The notes under the pieces were generated by a model. The model was not told the origin of the DNA and ran no database searches. It worked only from the letters and a program-made list of their open reading frames with translations. A DNA stretch of 64,000 bases from Kalaharituber pfeilii. Taxonomy: Eukaryota > Ascomycota > Pezizomycetes > Pezizales > Pezizaceae. The stretch's first letter is position 1. Each line of letters starts with the position of its first letter. Below are positions 20,920-31,845 of this stretch, piece by piece. Position numbers and translations under genes: made by a program. The stretch is from positions 1,724,501 to 1,788,500 of the forward strand of contig WHUZ01000007.1 in NCBI GenBank assembly GCA_015179045.1, in the 5' to 3' direction.

Positions 20920-20935
20920 TGTAGAGACAACTATT

Positions 20936-22656
20936 AGTTGATATAGCCTTAAAGTATCGGCGAAGACGCAAACTTCAAGAACTTGGAGGATCGTCAACAC
21001 AATTCTTCGATGAGCACCACTAGTTGAAAATATCTACTGGAAGGCAATCACAACCAGATTGTTCAAATTCAGTTCAAGAAGGGTCATGCTGTTGAAGATT
21101 TAAGCACGCACGACATTTCTTTTCAGAATGCTGAAATACGGGCAGCTTTTCCCTATCTAGCCAATCACCTGATTGGAGCTATCGCGAACTCGAGAATGTC
21201 AATTCCGACAAGAGAAATATTACCATTTCAGAGAGTTTTTCCCGCCAAAGAATAACTCGAAATTGCCAGCTTGGGCGTGATTAGGTCAGACTGGAACGTC
21301 GGCAACTGGATTTATATTCCGCTCAAAATTTTGTGTGTCTTCTTTTGGTATTCTTCTAGTCTCATACCAAGCCTCTAGGGCACTCTACGCTAGGGGCTTG
21401 GTATGGACTAGTGTTCTTCTTGATCAACGTATTGCTTTTTTTTTTTTCCGAAGGCAATTGGCCAATGCCACCGTTTTTTATATCCCAATGCTAATTGTCA
21501 TCGACGCAAGCACAAATGAATTCTTAGTGTGATACCCAAGAATGCATCTAGGGATTTCTCGAAATAAAGATCAGCCAAGCTGGTATCACCCAAGAAGTCA
21601 ACAAAGACGAGGCTGAGACTCGAGAGAAAGCAGACCAATTTAGGATTCGTCTATGAAAGCCAGGTTGTGATAGCAATGAATCAAGACTGGGAAGATGCAT
21701 CGCGAAGAGAATAATTCAAAGATATTTTCTTAAAAGAAAGAAGAGTTCCGAAAAAACGACTTGTAAGTTATGCCACCTCCTTAAGCAAGATTGTATATAC
21801 GACGACATTATACTAGTACATAGTCGTGGGAAGTGTTGCAGATACAGCTAAGTTACTGGGAGTTCCTAGGGCCGCTGGTGTCAAAATAAATAAATTAAAG
21901 TAAATGAAAAATAAAAATTATGTTAGTCTGGTTGCACCAACCCTCCGACCGTACTAAAATTATGTGGGACCGTGTGCTGTCCACCCTCGGTCAAGGTGGA
22001 TTCGGTTGTTGGTTGTCGAATTCGAACTCTCTTCCCTCGGCAGCGCGTTTGTGCCTTGCTTGCCACTCCCTAATGAGCGCCTGTCCCTCGCGGCGGGAAC
22101 CCCTAAGCCAGCACACCAGCCCCACTTGGTTGCCTGTCCCAATCTGTCCTGGGTTATGAAGTGATAGAGCTAATGAACAGCGGAACTAGGGCTGACAGTG
22201 TTGCTCCGCCCAGTGATCCCTCTTCGAACCCACTCAGTACCACACAGCCTCAAACCAGCACCAACATACCCATATTTAAGCAAGTAAGTGCCTACAGCAG
22301 TCTGTACCGGACAGGGCGATGGTGGTAGCTGTGTTAAGCTGCCCACTGACAATTTCTTCTATGAGTCTGCCATCACGAATCCTACGACACCACATCAGAA
22401 CTGAAGTCGATACGGCAGCCTTCCGCAGCACCGTTCTGCTAGACTAGTTACCGTTCTTCTGACCTAATCTAGTTGCTTCTAGCCGAAACCTAGGAAAGGG
22501 ACGGAAGATGGGTTAAGTGATGGCCCATAACCCTCAGCGTGATGATCCTCACTCTACGGAATATCACCACTCAGCCACTTCGTCCAACATCAATCACAAT
22601 ATCAACAACTTAGGAGCTTTTAGCATCTCGAGACTTTTGTTTGCAAGGCAAATACA
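20936..22656. other. no gene recognised
   Basis: 1.7 kb with no supported gene. The frames at 21920-22352 overlap on both strands and show nothing I recognise. Confidence 0.35.
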
Positions 22657-23410
22657 CAGTGTTCCCAACCGGCCAGGCCTGAAACAGCTCAGGCCGTCCA
22701 GGCCATTCAGGCCGTTCAAGCAATTTCAGGGGCAGGAGGGCTGGTTACGAGGCTATTTCAGGGGCCACCTTCAGGTTACTTGGACACGGATTTAATATGA
22801 ACCTTGCAATATTTTCGGATAACTATCTAGACTTTTTTTAATTGATCAGCGCTTTTCGCAGGTATTCAGGTAAGTAATTTTTTTTTGTATCGCTTGACTA
22901 TATACTAATTTCTTATTAGTACTGCAGGGAGACAGACATTCCAACCACCGGTACTGGCGATGATGACTCCTTTAGTATTCTTCACTCTCCATAGTGCAGT
23001 TCAAATTTTGATCTTGCATCGACGATTCCCTGCAGTCCAATCTGATGCCGATATCGAGTCTTCTGGGATTTGGGTTACAGAAATCTGGCGAGTTGGATTT
23101 GACAGTATGGTGAAGCTGTGCATGGCTAATGGAAAGCGATACTGGCGGTGTAAAATCAGCAAGCAAAATCCTAAACATTAGAGAATGAGGTATACGTAGA
23201 ATTTAGAGTACGTTCTGTATATAGCTACTGTATAACTTAACTCACACTGCAGCCTGAATGGCCTGAATGGCTTGAATGGCCTGAGCGGCCTGGGCCGGCC
23301 TAGATTTCTATGGCTTTTTTTTTTTTTTTTTTTTTGTCACGTGACCCCGCGTGCAGCTGTTCGCCATGGCAGGGCGATTTCTATGGCCTGGCCGGCCCGT
23401 TGGGAACACT
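22657..23410. mobile_element. hAT element, copy 2, with nested insert
   Basis: Closely similar to copy 1 at 18053 (shared CAGTGTTCCCAACCGGCCAGG start in parts, shared interior). The right end GTTGGGAACACT runs directly into LINE sequence and no 8-bp duplication is found, so the right junction is probably rearranged. The interior frame (22960-23181) matches copy 1 with small indels. Confidence 0.8.
23315..23375 (-). mobile_element. family B insert nested in the hAT element
   Basis: T run, GTCACGTGACCCCGCGTGC, GCCATGGCAGGGC. Flanked by GATTTCTATGGC at 23303-23314 and 23376-23387. Copy 1 of the hAT element shows the site filled only by GATTTCTATGGC at about 18735, i.e. an empty site. Confidence 0.92.
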
Positions 23411-23695
23411 TCTAGGAGAGAAAGGTCTCAAAGCCTGGAAATTCAGGATTAACAAGTTGGAAAGCCCAGAGTGCCGATGGTGTGGGGAAGGGGAAGAAAA
23501 TGCGGTACACATATGGGGAGAGTGTAGAGTCTGGGAGCGGAGATGGCCCCGAGGCCAGGCGGGGCTGAGAGATCCTCCGGAGGCGGAAGAGGGGGAGAGA
23601 GACCCACTGGCAGCTATGCTAGAGTGGGCGGGAAGGGAGTGATAGTTCGGTTAGTCCTTTTACCGTAGCCTTTTTTTTTTTTCTTCCTTTATTTC
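23411..23695 (+). pseudogene. LINE ORF2 C-terminus with zinc knuckle
   Basis: Encodes GLKAWKFRINKLESPECRWC, then the CCHC-type knuckle CRWCGEGEENAVHIWGEC, ending DPLAAMLEWAGRE and TGA at 23640-23642. It is the terminal domain of the same LINE family as 25413 and 36442. 5' truncated by the hAT junction. Confidence 0.8.
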
Positions 23696-23836
23696 CTAGG
23701 GCAAAAATCAGCCACCAAAAAAAGCCTGTTTAGATACATTACGGAATGGATGACATAAAAACACGAGACTAATAGATACCGTCCAACAATCAATAATACT
23801 TCTCGCTCCCACGTGCACTTCGACAAAAATATACGC

Positions 23837-24413
23837 TCATACCGTCATCACCCCAATGTACCTACGAAGCCTCTCTCTTTTGGCATCCAGTCTCCCATTT
23901 ACTGGTAACCCCAGTGCTCTTAATAAGGTATTCACACCCTCAGCTAGCAGCATACATCATTTAGTTTTGATCGGATATGTATTTTGACTGAATCTGACTT
24001 ACCATTCAATTCTTTGATATCATTGCTTGTTTGCGGAAAATTCTCGATGACTTCATTGTTTATATCGTATAAGGGTGCCAATTGGTATGTGTCGTGTGCA
24101 ACCCGCGAGTTGAAAATACGCGCGATATTATTGTTCTCACTACAGTTACGTTAGTGCGGAGTTCTTTCCCAAAGAATATGATAAACACACACCTCCTTGA
24201 CAACTGTCGTAGGACGTTTAGGAGGTTCTCTTCCATTCTGGTCATTTGCTGTTGCATTCTTTCGAGCTGACGGATAATGTTTGCTGCAGCCATGTGTTGA
24301 ATCTTATCGATTTCTGTTGCAGCCGTCTCGATTTCTACGGCTGTATTTCGAAATCCGTTTGCAACATTTGTCATTGAAGTACGTAACGTCTGGAAGTCGG
24401 GTTGTTGAGCCAT
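23837..24413 (-). CDS. 154-residue coiled-coil protein, three exons
   Basis: Exons 24413-24193, 24139-24003 and 23943-23837 join in frame to 154 residues. The first intron has GTGTGT and a GCACTAACG branch site, the second GTAAGT and CTAG. The N-terminal 70 residues (TSMTNVANGFRNTAVEIETA to RQLERMQQQMTRMEENLL) are predicted coiled coil. The middle reads NNIARIFNSRV and YQLAPLYDINNEVIENFP. The C-terminus reads VNTLLRALGLPVNGRLDAKR, like an SAP-type helix pair. I recall similar proteins as multi-copy families in Pezizomycotina, function unknown. Clean splicing and frame suggest a live gene inside repeat-rich DNA. Confidence 0.6.
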
Positions 24414-25183
24414 CCCTTGGTCGACCTCGGCGTCACAGAGAAGCCCTAAGGTACTTGCTGCTCGATGGCCTTGTCGTTCAGAGTTATGTACTGTTGTTGG
24501 CTGTTATCGGGTGTTGACTCGAAGTATAGATGGCACGAAGGTGGCGCCGAAATTGGAGCCGAAGGTGGAACAGAACTAGCCTGGGAAACCCACTATGATA
24601 TAAGAGCTTAGTAACACCTATGCCAAGGTGAGGTGCTAGACCCATATCCCTCGGCGTGACTTGAGCCTCCAAAACTCTCGGCATCTAAACTAAAACGGCT
24701 AACAAAGGTAATTGCAGGCATCCTGCCTGGGAGAAGGGCCCTCTGCCCTCCTTCCTAACCGCCTTCGCTGCCTCCTCTACATCATCATTCCAACACATCT
24801 TGCTCCTCGAGGATCCGCTCACCGTATTCTCAGGCTCTCCCAGAGTCTGCATGACCCTATGAAATAATTGACTTGGCAAGTTGGAAACTAAATTCAAATG
24901 TATTTTGGTATCTTGGCGTGCTGATAGCATCATGTTGCCGCTCAGACACAATTGGTCACCAGTAGTACAAAATGACGCCAGCTTCACTTTTAGCGCGAGA
25001 TGGCGCTGAGATGCATCCAAGGCGCACGAGGCGCTTGTGGGGTTTTCAGGACCCCGGGCGCTTCAGGACGATTTTTTTTTTGCTGATGGAGACTAGCATA
25101 GGAAATTAAGGAAATAACACATACTGTATAAAACAGATGAGTACAATAAAGCCATGACCCCGTCACAGAATCAGCTTCCGCTT
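24414..25183. other. upstream of the coiled-coil gene; no gene recognised
   Basis: Presumed promoter of the minus-strand gene. A 111-codon minus frame (24685-25020) has no recognisable domain. A T run lies at about 25072-25081. Confidence 0.35.
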
Positions 25184-25292
25184 TGCTCTCGTACCCAGCC
25201 TAAGAGACGGTGTGCTGCCAAGAAATAATAGCAAAGACACCTACGGCCAAGCCAAGGCGGAGGCCGAAAATAATAGTCTGGGCACGAGAACA
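25184..25292. mobile_element. 109-bp Mutator-type mini-element
   Basis: Ends TGCTCTCGTACCCAG and CTGGGCACGAGAACA are inverted repeats. In reverse orientation it matches the 59-bp element at 19153 (AGACTATTATTT and GTCTCTTAGGCTGGG blocks). Flanks CTTCCGCTT and TTCCCGCTT match at 7 of 9 bases. Confidence 0.7.
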
Positions 25293-25310
25293 TTCCCGCT
25301 TCAGGGCGGG

Positions 25311-25314
<4 letters not shown>

Positions 25315-25347
<33 letters not shown>

Positions 25348-25757
25348 CTCTTAATATCATTACTCGCATGCCACCCTACGGGCTATGGTGAGAACGGGGC
25401 GCAGGTTCGCTATCATCTCTCCACCAACTCCATCAGCTCCAGTAGTGGATCTCTGCTTCCCACCCTTGCCTTCGGAGGGTCTTTCACCGCTTCCAGCCCC
25501 GCGGGCCATTTCCTCCTCCACACCTTGCATCTACTCCAGATATGTTCCACCGTCTCTTCTTCCTCCCCGCACCATCTGCATTCTGGGCCGTCTACCCTAC
25601 CCACTTTGTGTTTCCATACTCTGAGGTCTTTTCCCCCAACAGTCCCGCCAGGGTGGCGGTCTGCCCTCCTAGCCTCTGGAGGAGGTCTGTAACTCAGGCC
25701 CAACCTGTCCCTCTCTCTGGCCCTAAGGAAAACCAGCAAAGCGAATTGGATCAACAA
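25315..25757 (-). pseudogene. LINE 3' fragment joined to a family A tail
   Basis: The minus frame 25757-25413 ends with PECRWCGEEEETVEHIW and LLELMELVER then stop. About 35 nt further on comes CTCACCATAGCCC and the family A end, then a T run on the plus strand (the A tail). This physically links family A to the 3' terminus of the LINE. Confidence 0.8.
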
Positions 25758-26044
25758 TCATCAGAGGCCCTTTGTTCGGAAACAGAAGCACCAAGTTCAA
25801 TATGATAATCCGATTATGAAATCCTCTGGATAGCAAATACTCGACCCCGAGTTTGATAACGATTACTAGATGGATGCCTCAAATGCGAGCGCGAGCAAAT
25901 GGTTACTAAATGCCTAGGAGTTGCTGCAAGCAGCCTAACCTCTGAAATCGATGGAGGGTATACTCATAGACGTAGACTCGGCATTTCGTTTGCAATTGTC
26001 GTCATCATATCCCCAATAGAAATTTCCAGATGAAGGCATCACCC
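25758..26044. other. no gene recognised
   Basis: Short repeat-flanked stretch, nothing supported. Confidence 0.3.
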
Positions 26045-26056
26045 ATGTGAGGCGTC

Positions 26057-26130
26057 TTTATTTTTATTTTTTTCAATATCATTACTCGCATGCCGCCCTG
26101 GGGGCTACGGTGAGATTAAGTACATAAGAA
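26057..26130 (-). mobile_element. micro-retroposon family A
   Basis: T-rich tail, ATATCATTACTCGCATGCCG, GGGGCTACGGTGAGATTAAG. Flanked by ATGTGAGGCGTC at 26045-26056 and 26131-26142, a perfect 12-bp duplication. Confidence 0.9.
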
Positions 26131-26368
26131 ATGTGAGGCGTCAATCAATGGGTGAGCTCTCTGCTGGCTCAGGTCTATAGCGTGCCATGGATAGCGAAAC
26201 CAGTTATGAGTCCTTGAACGAGACCCTACGGACTTACAAACAGATTTGCAAAGACATGAAACTGGTGCTAGGCGCATTCAACACGGTTTTGGACGCGCAT
26301 TCTCACAAACCAACCGTCGAGCTTGAAAATCCAGAAAAGAGATTTGCTTAATGGACTATTGGTCGTGT

Positions 26369-26411
26369 TTTTGTTCATTACTCGCATGCCGCCCTATGGG
26401 CTATGGCGAGA
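26369..26411 (-). mobile_element. 43-bp family A insert with almost no tail
   Basis: TTTTTG then TTCATTACTCGCATGCCG and GGCTATGGCGAG. Flanked by ATTGGTCGTGT at 26358-26368 and 26412-26422, a perfect 11-bp duplication. Among the smallest complete insertions in the window. Confidence 0.9.
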
Positions 26412-26430
26412 ATTGGTCGTGTAGATGAGG

Positions 26431-26757
26431 TAGTGAGCGGCACGCGCCGAGCCAGCTCGAGCCCGAGCCCACGCTAGTGTCTCTCTTGACAGCTCGCTAA
26501 AATGCTCAGCCAGCGCAGGGTTTCATAAACTTGCAGCAGGAGTAAATGTAGAAGAAATACTGAATTTAGCGGATAGCGGCGAGGAGGATGAAGCTGTAGA
26601 ATAGTTTAGATTAGTTATCAATATCATGTAATCAAGGCTCGCTGGCTCGAGCCCACCTTCTATTTGACGAGCTCGGCTCAAGCCGAGCTCACTTACCCAC
26701 GAGCTGGCTCGAGCTCACCCTCCAGCTCGGCTCGAGCTAGCTCGTGCCGGTTCACTA
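26431..26757. mobile_element. deleted hAT element, GAGC-rich ends, copy 1
   Basis: Begins TAGTGAGCGGCACGCGCCGA and ends GCTCGTGCCGGTTCACTA. Flanks AGATGAGG and AGATTAGA agree at 6 of 8. The interior keeps only a transposase tail (SGEEDEAVE then stop), the usual acidic C-terminus of hAT transposases. A longer copy is at 33437. Confidence 0.7.
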
Positions 26758-26826
26758 AGATTAGAGTATGAGGAGAGGAGTGCGTGGGGATTTGGGCTTT
26801 TACGAATGCAATATATGTATTTTGTT

Positions 26827-26879
26827 TCCCTGCCATAGACTTGTAGCTTGTATGCGGGGTTATGTGAGGAAAAAAACAA
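26827..26879 (+). mobile_element. micro-retroposon family B, diverged
   Basis: CCCTGCCATAGACTTGTAGC, GCGGGGTTATGTGAGG and a short A run. Flanked by TATTTTGTT at 26818-26826 and 26880-26888. Confidence 0.75.
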
Positions 26880-26989
26880 TATTTTGTTATTGGCTCGTGC
26901 TATTTCTTTTCTTCACATTCGTTCATTGCTGTTGGAATTCACTTACAGCGGAGACGGAACTGTTTGGTTACGTGGGGATAATCCTTATG

Positions 26990-27058
26990 GCCTCGCCATA
27001 GCCCATAGGGCGGCACGCGAGTAATGATATATATATATATATATATATATAAAAAAAA
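26990..27058 (+). mobile_element. micro-retroposon family A with (AT)n tail
   Basis: CCTCGCCATAGCCCATAGGG to GTAATGATAT, then about 11 AT repeats and nine A. Flanked by ATCCTTATG at 26981-26989 and 27059-27067. Confidence 0.88.
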
Positions 27059-27333
27059 ATCCTTATGACTCATGTACCTGATAGGTTCGTTTCTTAGAGT
27101 TCAACCTTTTACTTGGCTTTATTATACTACTCTATTAAACTAGTGAACCAATTAGGATTAACTTACCCTTTCAGAATATGCTCTTCTGTACGTAACCACA
27201 GCACAGTAATCTCTGATATGCTTTGAGCCGCTTGTAATTCTTTGACGCGCAGAGGATGCCAAAGGCAGTGCTTGACATACAACCTGTAGCTGAGGAATTT
27301 GAGTCTTTTTCCATGTCACTGAGCATCAAACTT

Positions 27334-27400
27334 TCCCTGCCATGGTGAACAGCTACAAGTGGGGTTACGTGAAATTAAAAAAAAAAAAAAAAAAAAAAAA
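27334..27400 (+). mobile_element. micro-retroposon family B
   Basis: CCCTGCCATGGTGAACAGC, GTGGGGTTACGTGAAATT, A run. Flanked by GAGCATCAAACTT (27321-27333) and GAGCATTAAACTT (27401-27413). Confidence 0.88.
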
Positions 27401-27499
27401 GAGCATTAAACTTAAATACTGTGGCTCACAGTGGAATCCTTGATGATTCCCAAAAGCTATTTGTCAGGTTCGTATATTTTCTATGCCAACTACGCTGTA

Positions 27500-29969
27500 C
27501 TGTCGCTTACCTATTAGTGACCGAGCACCTATTAGTGACCGATCTCTTGGCACTCCTCCTCGTACAACTTCTACATGCAATATCTTCGGCGTCAAGCATG
27601 CTAGCAACATGAGGTAAATTGCAGAATATATAGCAGGTGCACCTGAATATTTGGAGGTTATTTGATGGCCACACTATATATACATATTTTGTAATTCAGT
27701 GATATGCAGAGAAAGTATAGCATTCTACCCCCCCCTTGCATAGCGAAGGATAGTATACACTAAATATTATATGACTCTCCTCAACTATAGCTCTTCACAC
27801 TCTCAAGTGGCTATAGAAGAAGATAGCTAACTTAAATGGTAATAGGATAAGGCTGCTCTGAATTTCGGTAGCCTCAAAGCAGTCACTGAAATGGCCGAAA
27901 ATGCCGGAAGTGCCAAAACTTCCAATATGCTCTTCTATTACTTGCAACAAGCAACTACATATACTAAAAATAACAGGATTAATAGTTATAAGACTACTCT
28001 TATGATTACGATAGTATGTAATATAATTGGGAGTGTTGGCTACTAGGAAAACATCCTCAAGAATAGTATAGTATATTTCAGGACTGATAGTATTAATTGC
28101 TAGGAAAAATACTCTTATGAGTGCGACAGCCTCTAGTAGGATAATAGGATTGGTAGACCTGATAGGTATCTATACCAACGATAGTATATAGCTGCAGAAT
28201 TAGCTGATATAGAAGTACCCTGATGGCCATAATAGCATATACCTAACTGACAAAATTAGTTGATGAAATGAACTTCTTACTATATCAACATTGATAGCAT
28301 ATACCATAGTTGATAGAGGAGGTAAGAATAATAGTATTACTGCCATATACATCTATATAGAATGATATAGGGAGTAATACTAACAAAAATTTAGTATTTC
28401 TTATATGTCAGCGTAGGCGTCGCTGGACTCACGAAAGTGGCACTGGTTTTCCGCGAAGGCAGCGAAGCGGACGGCAAAGGTTACGCGAGAGCGTTTTCAA
28501 GTGAGAGACTTAGAACACTGCTTGTGTCTTGATTTCCTTCTAGCTAACTGTTCAGCCCGTTTATATAGACTTCCGGCCGTCATACATGACTAGTCAATTG
28601 ACAGTAACATGACGATAAACATGCTAAGGCATACAGGCAGAGAAACGTAACAGAAAACACGCATCAGGAAGGTCCGTAATAGCAGGAAAGGCGTGAACGT
28701 AATAGAAGCATGCATTAGGAAGGTCCGCGGTAGCTGGAAAGGCGTGGACGTAATGGAGGCATGCATTAGGAAGGTCTGCGGTAGCCGGAAAGGCGTGAAC
28801 GTAATGGAGGCATGCGTTAGGAAGGTCTGCGGTAGCCGGAAAGGCGTGAACGTAATAGAAACATGCATCAGGAAGGTCTGTGATGCATGTGCGCATATTG
28901 GTAGACCATGTGCAACTTCAACACACACTTCCATGGGCAACCGCCGTTTACCAGTGGACGTTGCCTAGTGGTGATCAGTCACATCTTTAGCATACGTCTC
29001 TGGCGGTGCTTCCGGAACCGACTCCGTAAGTCTTACCTTAGCCGTAACATTATAGTAATATAATAAGTGGAATTGTGTCTGGATATATAATGACCTCATA
29101 GGTATAATTAGCTGCAAGAACTTCTGTCAGGGTGGTTAGTGTCTTGTTATAGGTTCACCACAACCATACGGTGAGCAGTCAGTGGATGCACATATGCAAG
29201 TGATATATGAGCTGACAGTACTAGCGACGGTGCTGGTGAGAGTGCCGGCGCTGGCATCGCAGTCACATAAATGAGTGCTATATGAGCTACGCAGAGGACT
29301 AGCATATGTAGAGCACTCAGGACAAGGTCTATAGAGAGTAATGGTACTCTGATATTGAAGTAGCAGCAATTGGTATAAATTTGTGCTTGCTGATAGAATA
29401 TAGTAATCAAAGAATTAGTTCATCATATATCTACTACTTTAGTTATATAAAACACCATTGATTATATCAAGAGCATAGAAATGCTGCTTTTAGAGTGGTA
29501 TATTAGTTGCAGTGGAGTATATTATGTGTGCAGCAGGACATACTGGCGCGTTTAGCACTTCCGGCACTTTCAGATATTTTAGTAACTGCTTTTGAGGCTA
29601 CAGAAATCCACAGCGACTTATCCTACCATCATTTAGGTGAGCTACCCTTCTTCTATAGTCACTTGAGAGTGCAAAGAGCTGTAGTTGAGGATAGTTATAT
29701 AGTATTTAGTGTATGCTATCCTTCACTATGCAAGGGGGGGGTAGAATGCTATACTTTCTCTGCATATCATTGAATTACAAAAGATGTATATATAGTGTGG
29801 CTATCAAATAACCTCCAAATATTCAGGTGCACCTGCTATATATTCTGCAATTTACCTCATGCTGCTAGCATGCCTGACGCCGAAGATATTGCATGTAGAA
29901 GTTGTACGAGGAGGAGTGCCAAGAGATCGGTCACTAATAGGTGCTCGGTCACTAATAGGTAAGCGACAG
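27500..29969. mobile_element. 2.47-kb DNA element with about 430-bp terminal inverted repeats
   Basis: Left end CTGTCGCTTACCTATTAG, right end its reverse complement, each flanked by TA (27498-27499, 29970-29971). The arms (about 27500-27930 and 29545-29969) match at roughly 90 percent by eye. Each arm begins with two copies of CCTATTAGTGACCGA. No intact transposase is seen. TA duplication suggests a Tc1/mariner-pogo relation, non-autonomous. The interior contains the 51-bp minisatellite and a repeat shared with 11.53-11.62 kb. Confidence 0.82.
28657..28882. repeat. 51-bp minisatellite inside the long-TIR element
   Basis: Units starting GCATGCATTAGGAAGGT recur at 28657, 28708, 28759, 28810 and 28861, a strict 51-bp period (17 codons). 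One plus and two minus frames stay open across it. Confidence 0.9.
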
Positions 29970-29971
29970 TA

Positions 29972-30640
29972 TATAAGTTAGCAGACTACCACACTATAGT
30001 ATAGATCAAAGAAATCGAAATTTCAAACATCTCCAGATTCTATCCTCACGTGATAGTGCTTCACACGTGACAAGGCTGGGGACTGTTTCCTGCTTGGCAA
30101 CCTGGTTTTAGTTAAGCACAAACTCAAGGCCTTGTCCTTTTTCATGTTTGTCGCAGTGTAGCTTACTACTGTACAATGCTCACTTCTATTCTTTTTTACA
30201 ACGTCCTGTTGCCAGATATGCATACGCGGGAGCTCCAAATTTTCGCAATTCAGGTGAGCTTTGGATCTGATACCATCTGAAGCCAAAGTAGGATATGAAG
30301 CATAGCGAGGAATTATGCAATGTACAGTTACTAACGTTCCATTCCACCACCTACCAAGTTGCAGAAAATTAAGAAGTATGTAGATCGCGATCCAGGGACA
30401 TTAAAACCATGAGAATAGTTACGATATCTCCATGAAGCAACTAAGACAGGGAATCAGGAATACAAAGTGATTTTACTTTCGCATATATGGTGGAACTCAT
30501 TTCATCGGATGCAGGGCCGTGCTCTGGATATATTGACGACTGACTTAACACCTGTTCTAGAAGCGCGCACCGAATCCAAAACTCTTATCCTGATTGTTCA
30601 GGCCAGGCCAGGCCTGTTTGATTCATTTGACCCACCATTA
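29972..30640. other. no gene recognised
   Basis: An 87-codon minus frame (30023-30286) is not recognisable. A CAGGCCAGGCCAGGCC stretch at about 30600 resembles the GGCC-rich ends of the local hAT elements. Confidence 0.3.
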
Positions 30641-30645
30641 GCGGG

Positions 30646-30850
30646 GCATTTTTTTGTTTTTTAAATATCGTTGCTCGTGTGCCGTCCTATGGGCTATGGC
30701 GAGATAGTACACATAGGACATAAAGCAGAGAAAATCAACAAGTAACCAGTAACAAATAACCAATAGCAAAGCTAAAACAGGCGTCACAAAATCTAGTCGC
30801 CCCCTCCGCCCACGCCAGGACCCCAGGGTGATCCCCTTCACCTGCTCGCG
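30646..30850 (-). mobile_element. 5'-truncated LINE 3' end
   Basis: Tail (T run on plus), ATATCGTTGCTCGTGTGCCG, GGGCTATGGCGAGATAG, then about 100 bp of 3' UTR and a short ORF2 C-terminal remnant. Shows the sequence normally lying 5' of family A. Confidence 0.65.
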
Positions 30851-30887
30851 GGGTATGCGAGGAGACTGATCATTGGATTAACTAGTT

Positions 30888-30945
30888 TTTTTTTTTTTTG
30901 GTCACATAACCCCGCATAGTACAAGCTACAAGCCTACGGCAGGGA
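30888..30945 (-). mobile_element. micro-retroposon family B, diverged
   Basis: T run, GGTCACATAACCCCGC, ending GGCAGGGA. Flanks GGATTAACTAGTT (30875-30887) and GGATGAACTAATT (30946-30958), 11 of 13 identical. Confidence 0.75.
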
Positions 30946-31071
30946 GGATGAACTAATTTATTCGCAAAGCGTTAAGTCTACTCAGAACACGAAGCCATAA
31001 TACATATTATACCTTGGCTGCCATCGTCTCCTTTCAACCATTGGAGCCTGCTAGAATCTCGATTTTATCTT

Positions 31072-31845
31072 CTAACAGTTACAGTTGAGTGCTTGTGGGT
31101 CCGCGCCTGCCTCCACTGCCTTACTACCCCATGAGTCGCCAAGGACTCCTGTATAACCCTCAATTCTTCCACCGCGAGTATCCTCGGCGCTGCCCTGACA
31201 GTATTTGTTCGCCAATGTTTTGAGATATTCCTTACAGTCATCAACTGAATAGTCCACGAACCCATGGTAAGTCCATCGATAATATATTTGAAACTCACTA
31301 CCAGCCATGTTTATCAGTTTTTCCGATATCAATATCCGAGTACCCTTCGAATTGAGCGTGCTCTCGAAGACCGCACATGCATGATCGGCCCAAAATCCAA
31401 TCAGGTCAGTACGGCCCCAAGAGCCTGACCCATGGCACACCACCCAGGTTCTACGACCTTTTATACCTCCCCAGACTTCAGTCCCTGCACGACGAAGAAT
31501 ATCGCGGGCTTCAACCTGGGACCAGTAAGTGGCCTCTGCGGCCCTTTCTTCAGCAGTCTGGATGTTAGGCATGACACCAGCTAAATTTGCGTACTTGTCC
31601 CACTCGTCGTTCGGGATAGTGAGGAGAGCTCCACCATCATTAAGAGTTTTCCAGTTTAGGGGCCCAGTATCGGCCTCCATCACGTCCAGAACATGTTTAA
31701 TGTGAGTGTTGTCAACCGCGCTAACACTTGAGGGGCCGAACTTGTCCACTTCATTAGCTGTTGGCAAAGCATTCGTCACGCCTGCTACTAGAGAAACCAG
31801 CAGAGTTGCCGCATTGAGGACTATGCCATAAAAGTTAGTCATCAT
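31072..31845 (-). CDS. candidate secreted protein, 257 residues
   Basis: Single open frame of 257 codons. The first 26 residues form a plausible signal peptide (MMTNFYGIVLNAATLLVSLV then AGVTNALPTA), with possible cleavage after Ala-Leu-Pro or nearby. The mature part has few, spaced cysteines (TWVVCHGSGSWG, DHACAVFE, VDDCKEYL, ANKYCQGS) and ends NCNC, consistent with disulfides. I do not recognise a family; function unknown. A start five codons earlier or an upstream intron cannot be excluded. Low-repeat upstream sequence and intact frame suggest a live gene. In fungi living with plants such proteins are often secreted effectors, but that is only context. Confidence 0.6.
   Translation of the reverse strand: MMTNFYGIVLNAATLLVSLVAGVTNALPTANEVDKFGPSSVSAVDNTHIKHVLDVMEADTGPLNWKTLNDGGALLTIPNDEWDKYANLAGVMPNIQTAEERAAEATYWSQVEARDILRRAGTEVWGGIKGRRTWVVCHGSGSWGRTDLIGFWADHACAVFESTLNSKGTRILISEKLINMAGSEFQIYYRWTYHGFVDYSVDDCKEYLKTLANKYCQGSAEDTRGGRIEGYTGVLGDSWGSKAVEAGADPQALNCNC

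Noticed and set aside
28657..28882. CRISPR-like array
   Set aside because: Units are contiguous with no unique spacers, in a eukaryotic genome; it is a minisatellite.
28590..28968. Frames across the 51-bp minisatellite as a real repeat protein
   Set aside because: Open on both strands because the period is a multiple of three and lies inside a transposon; no start context.
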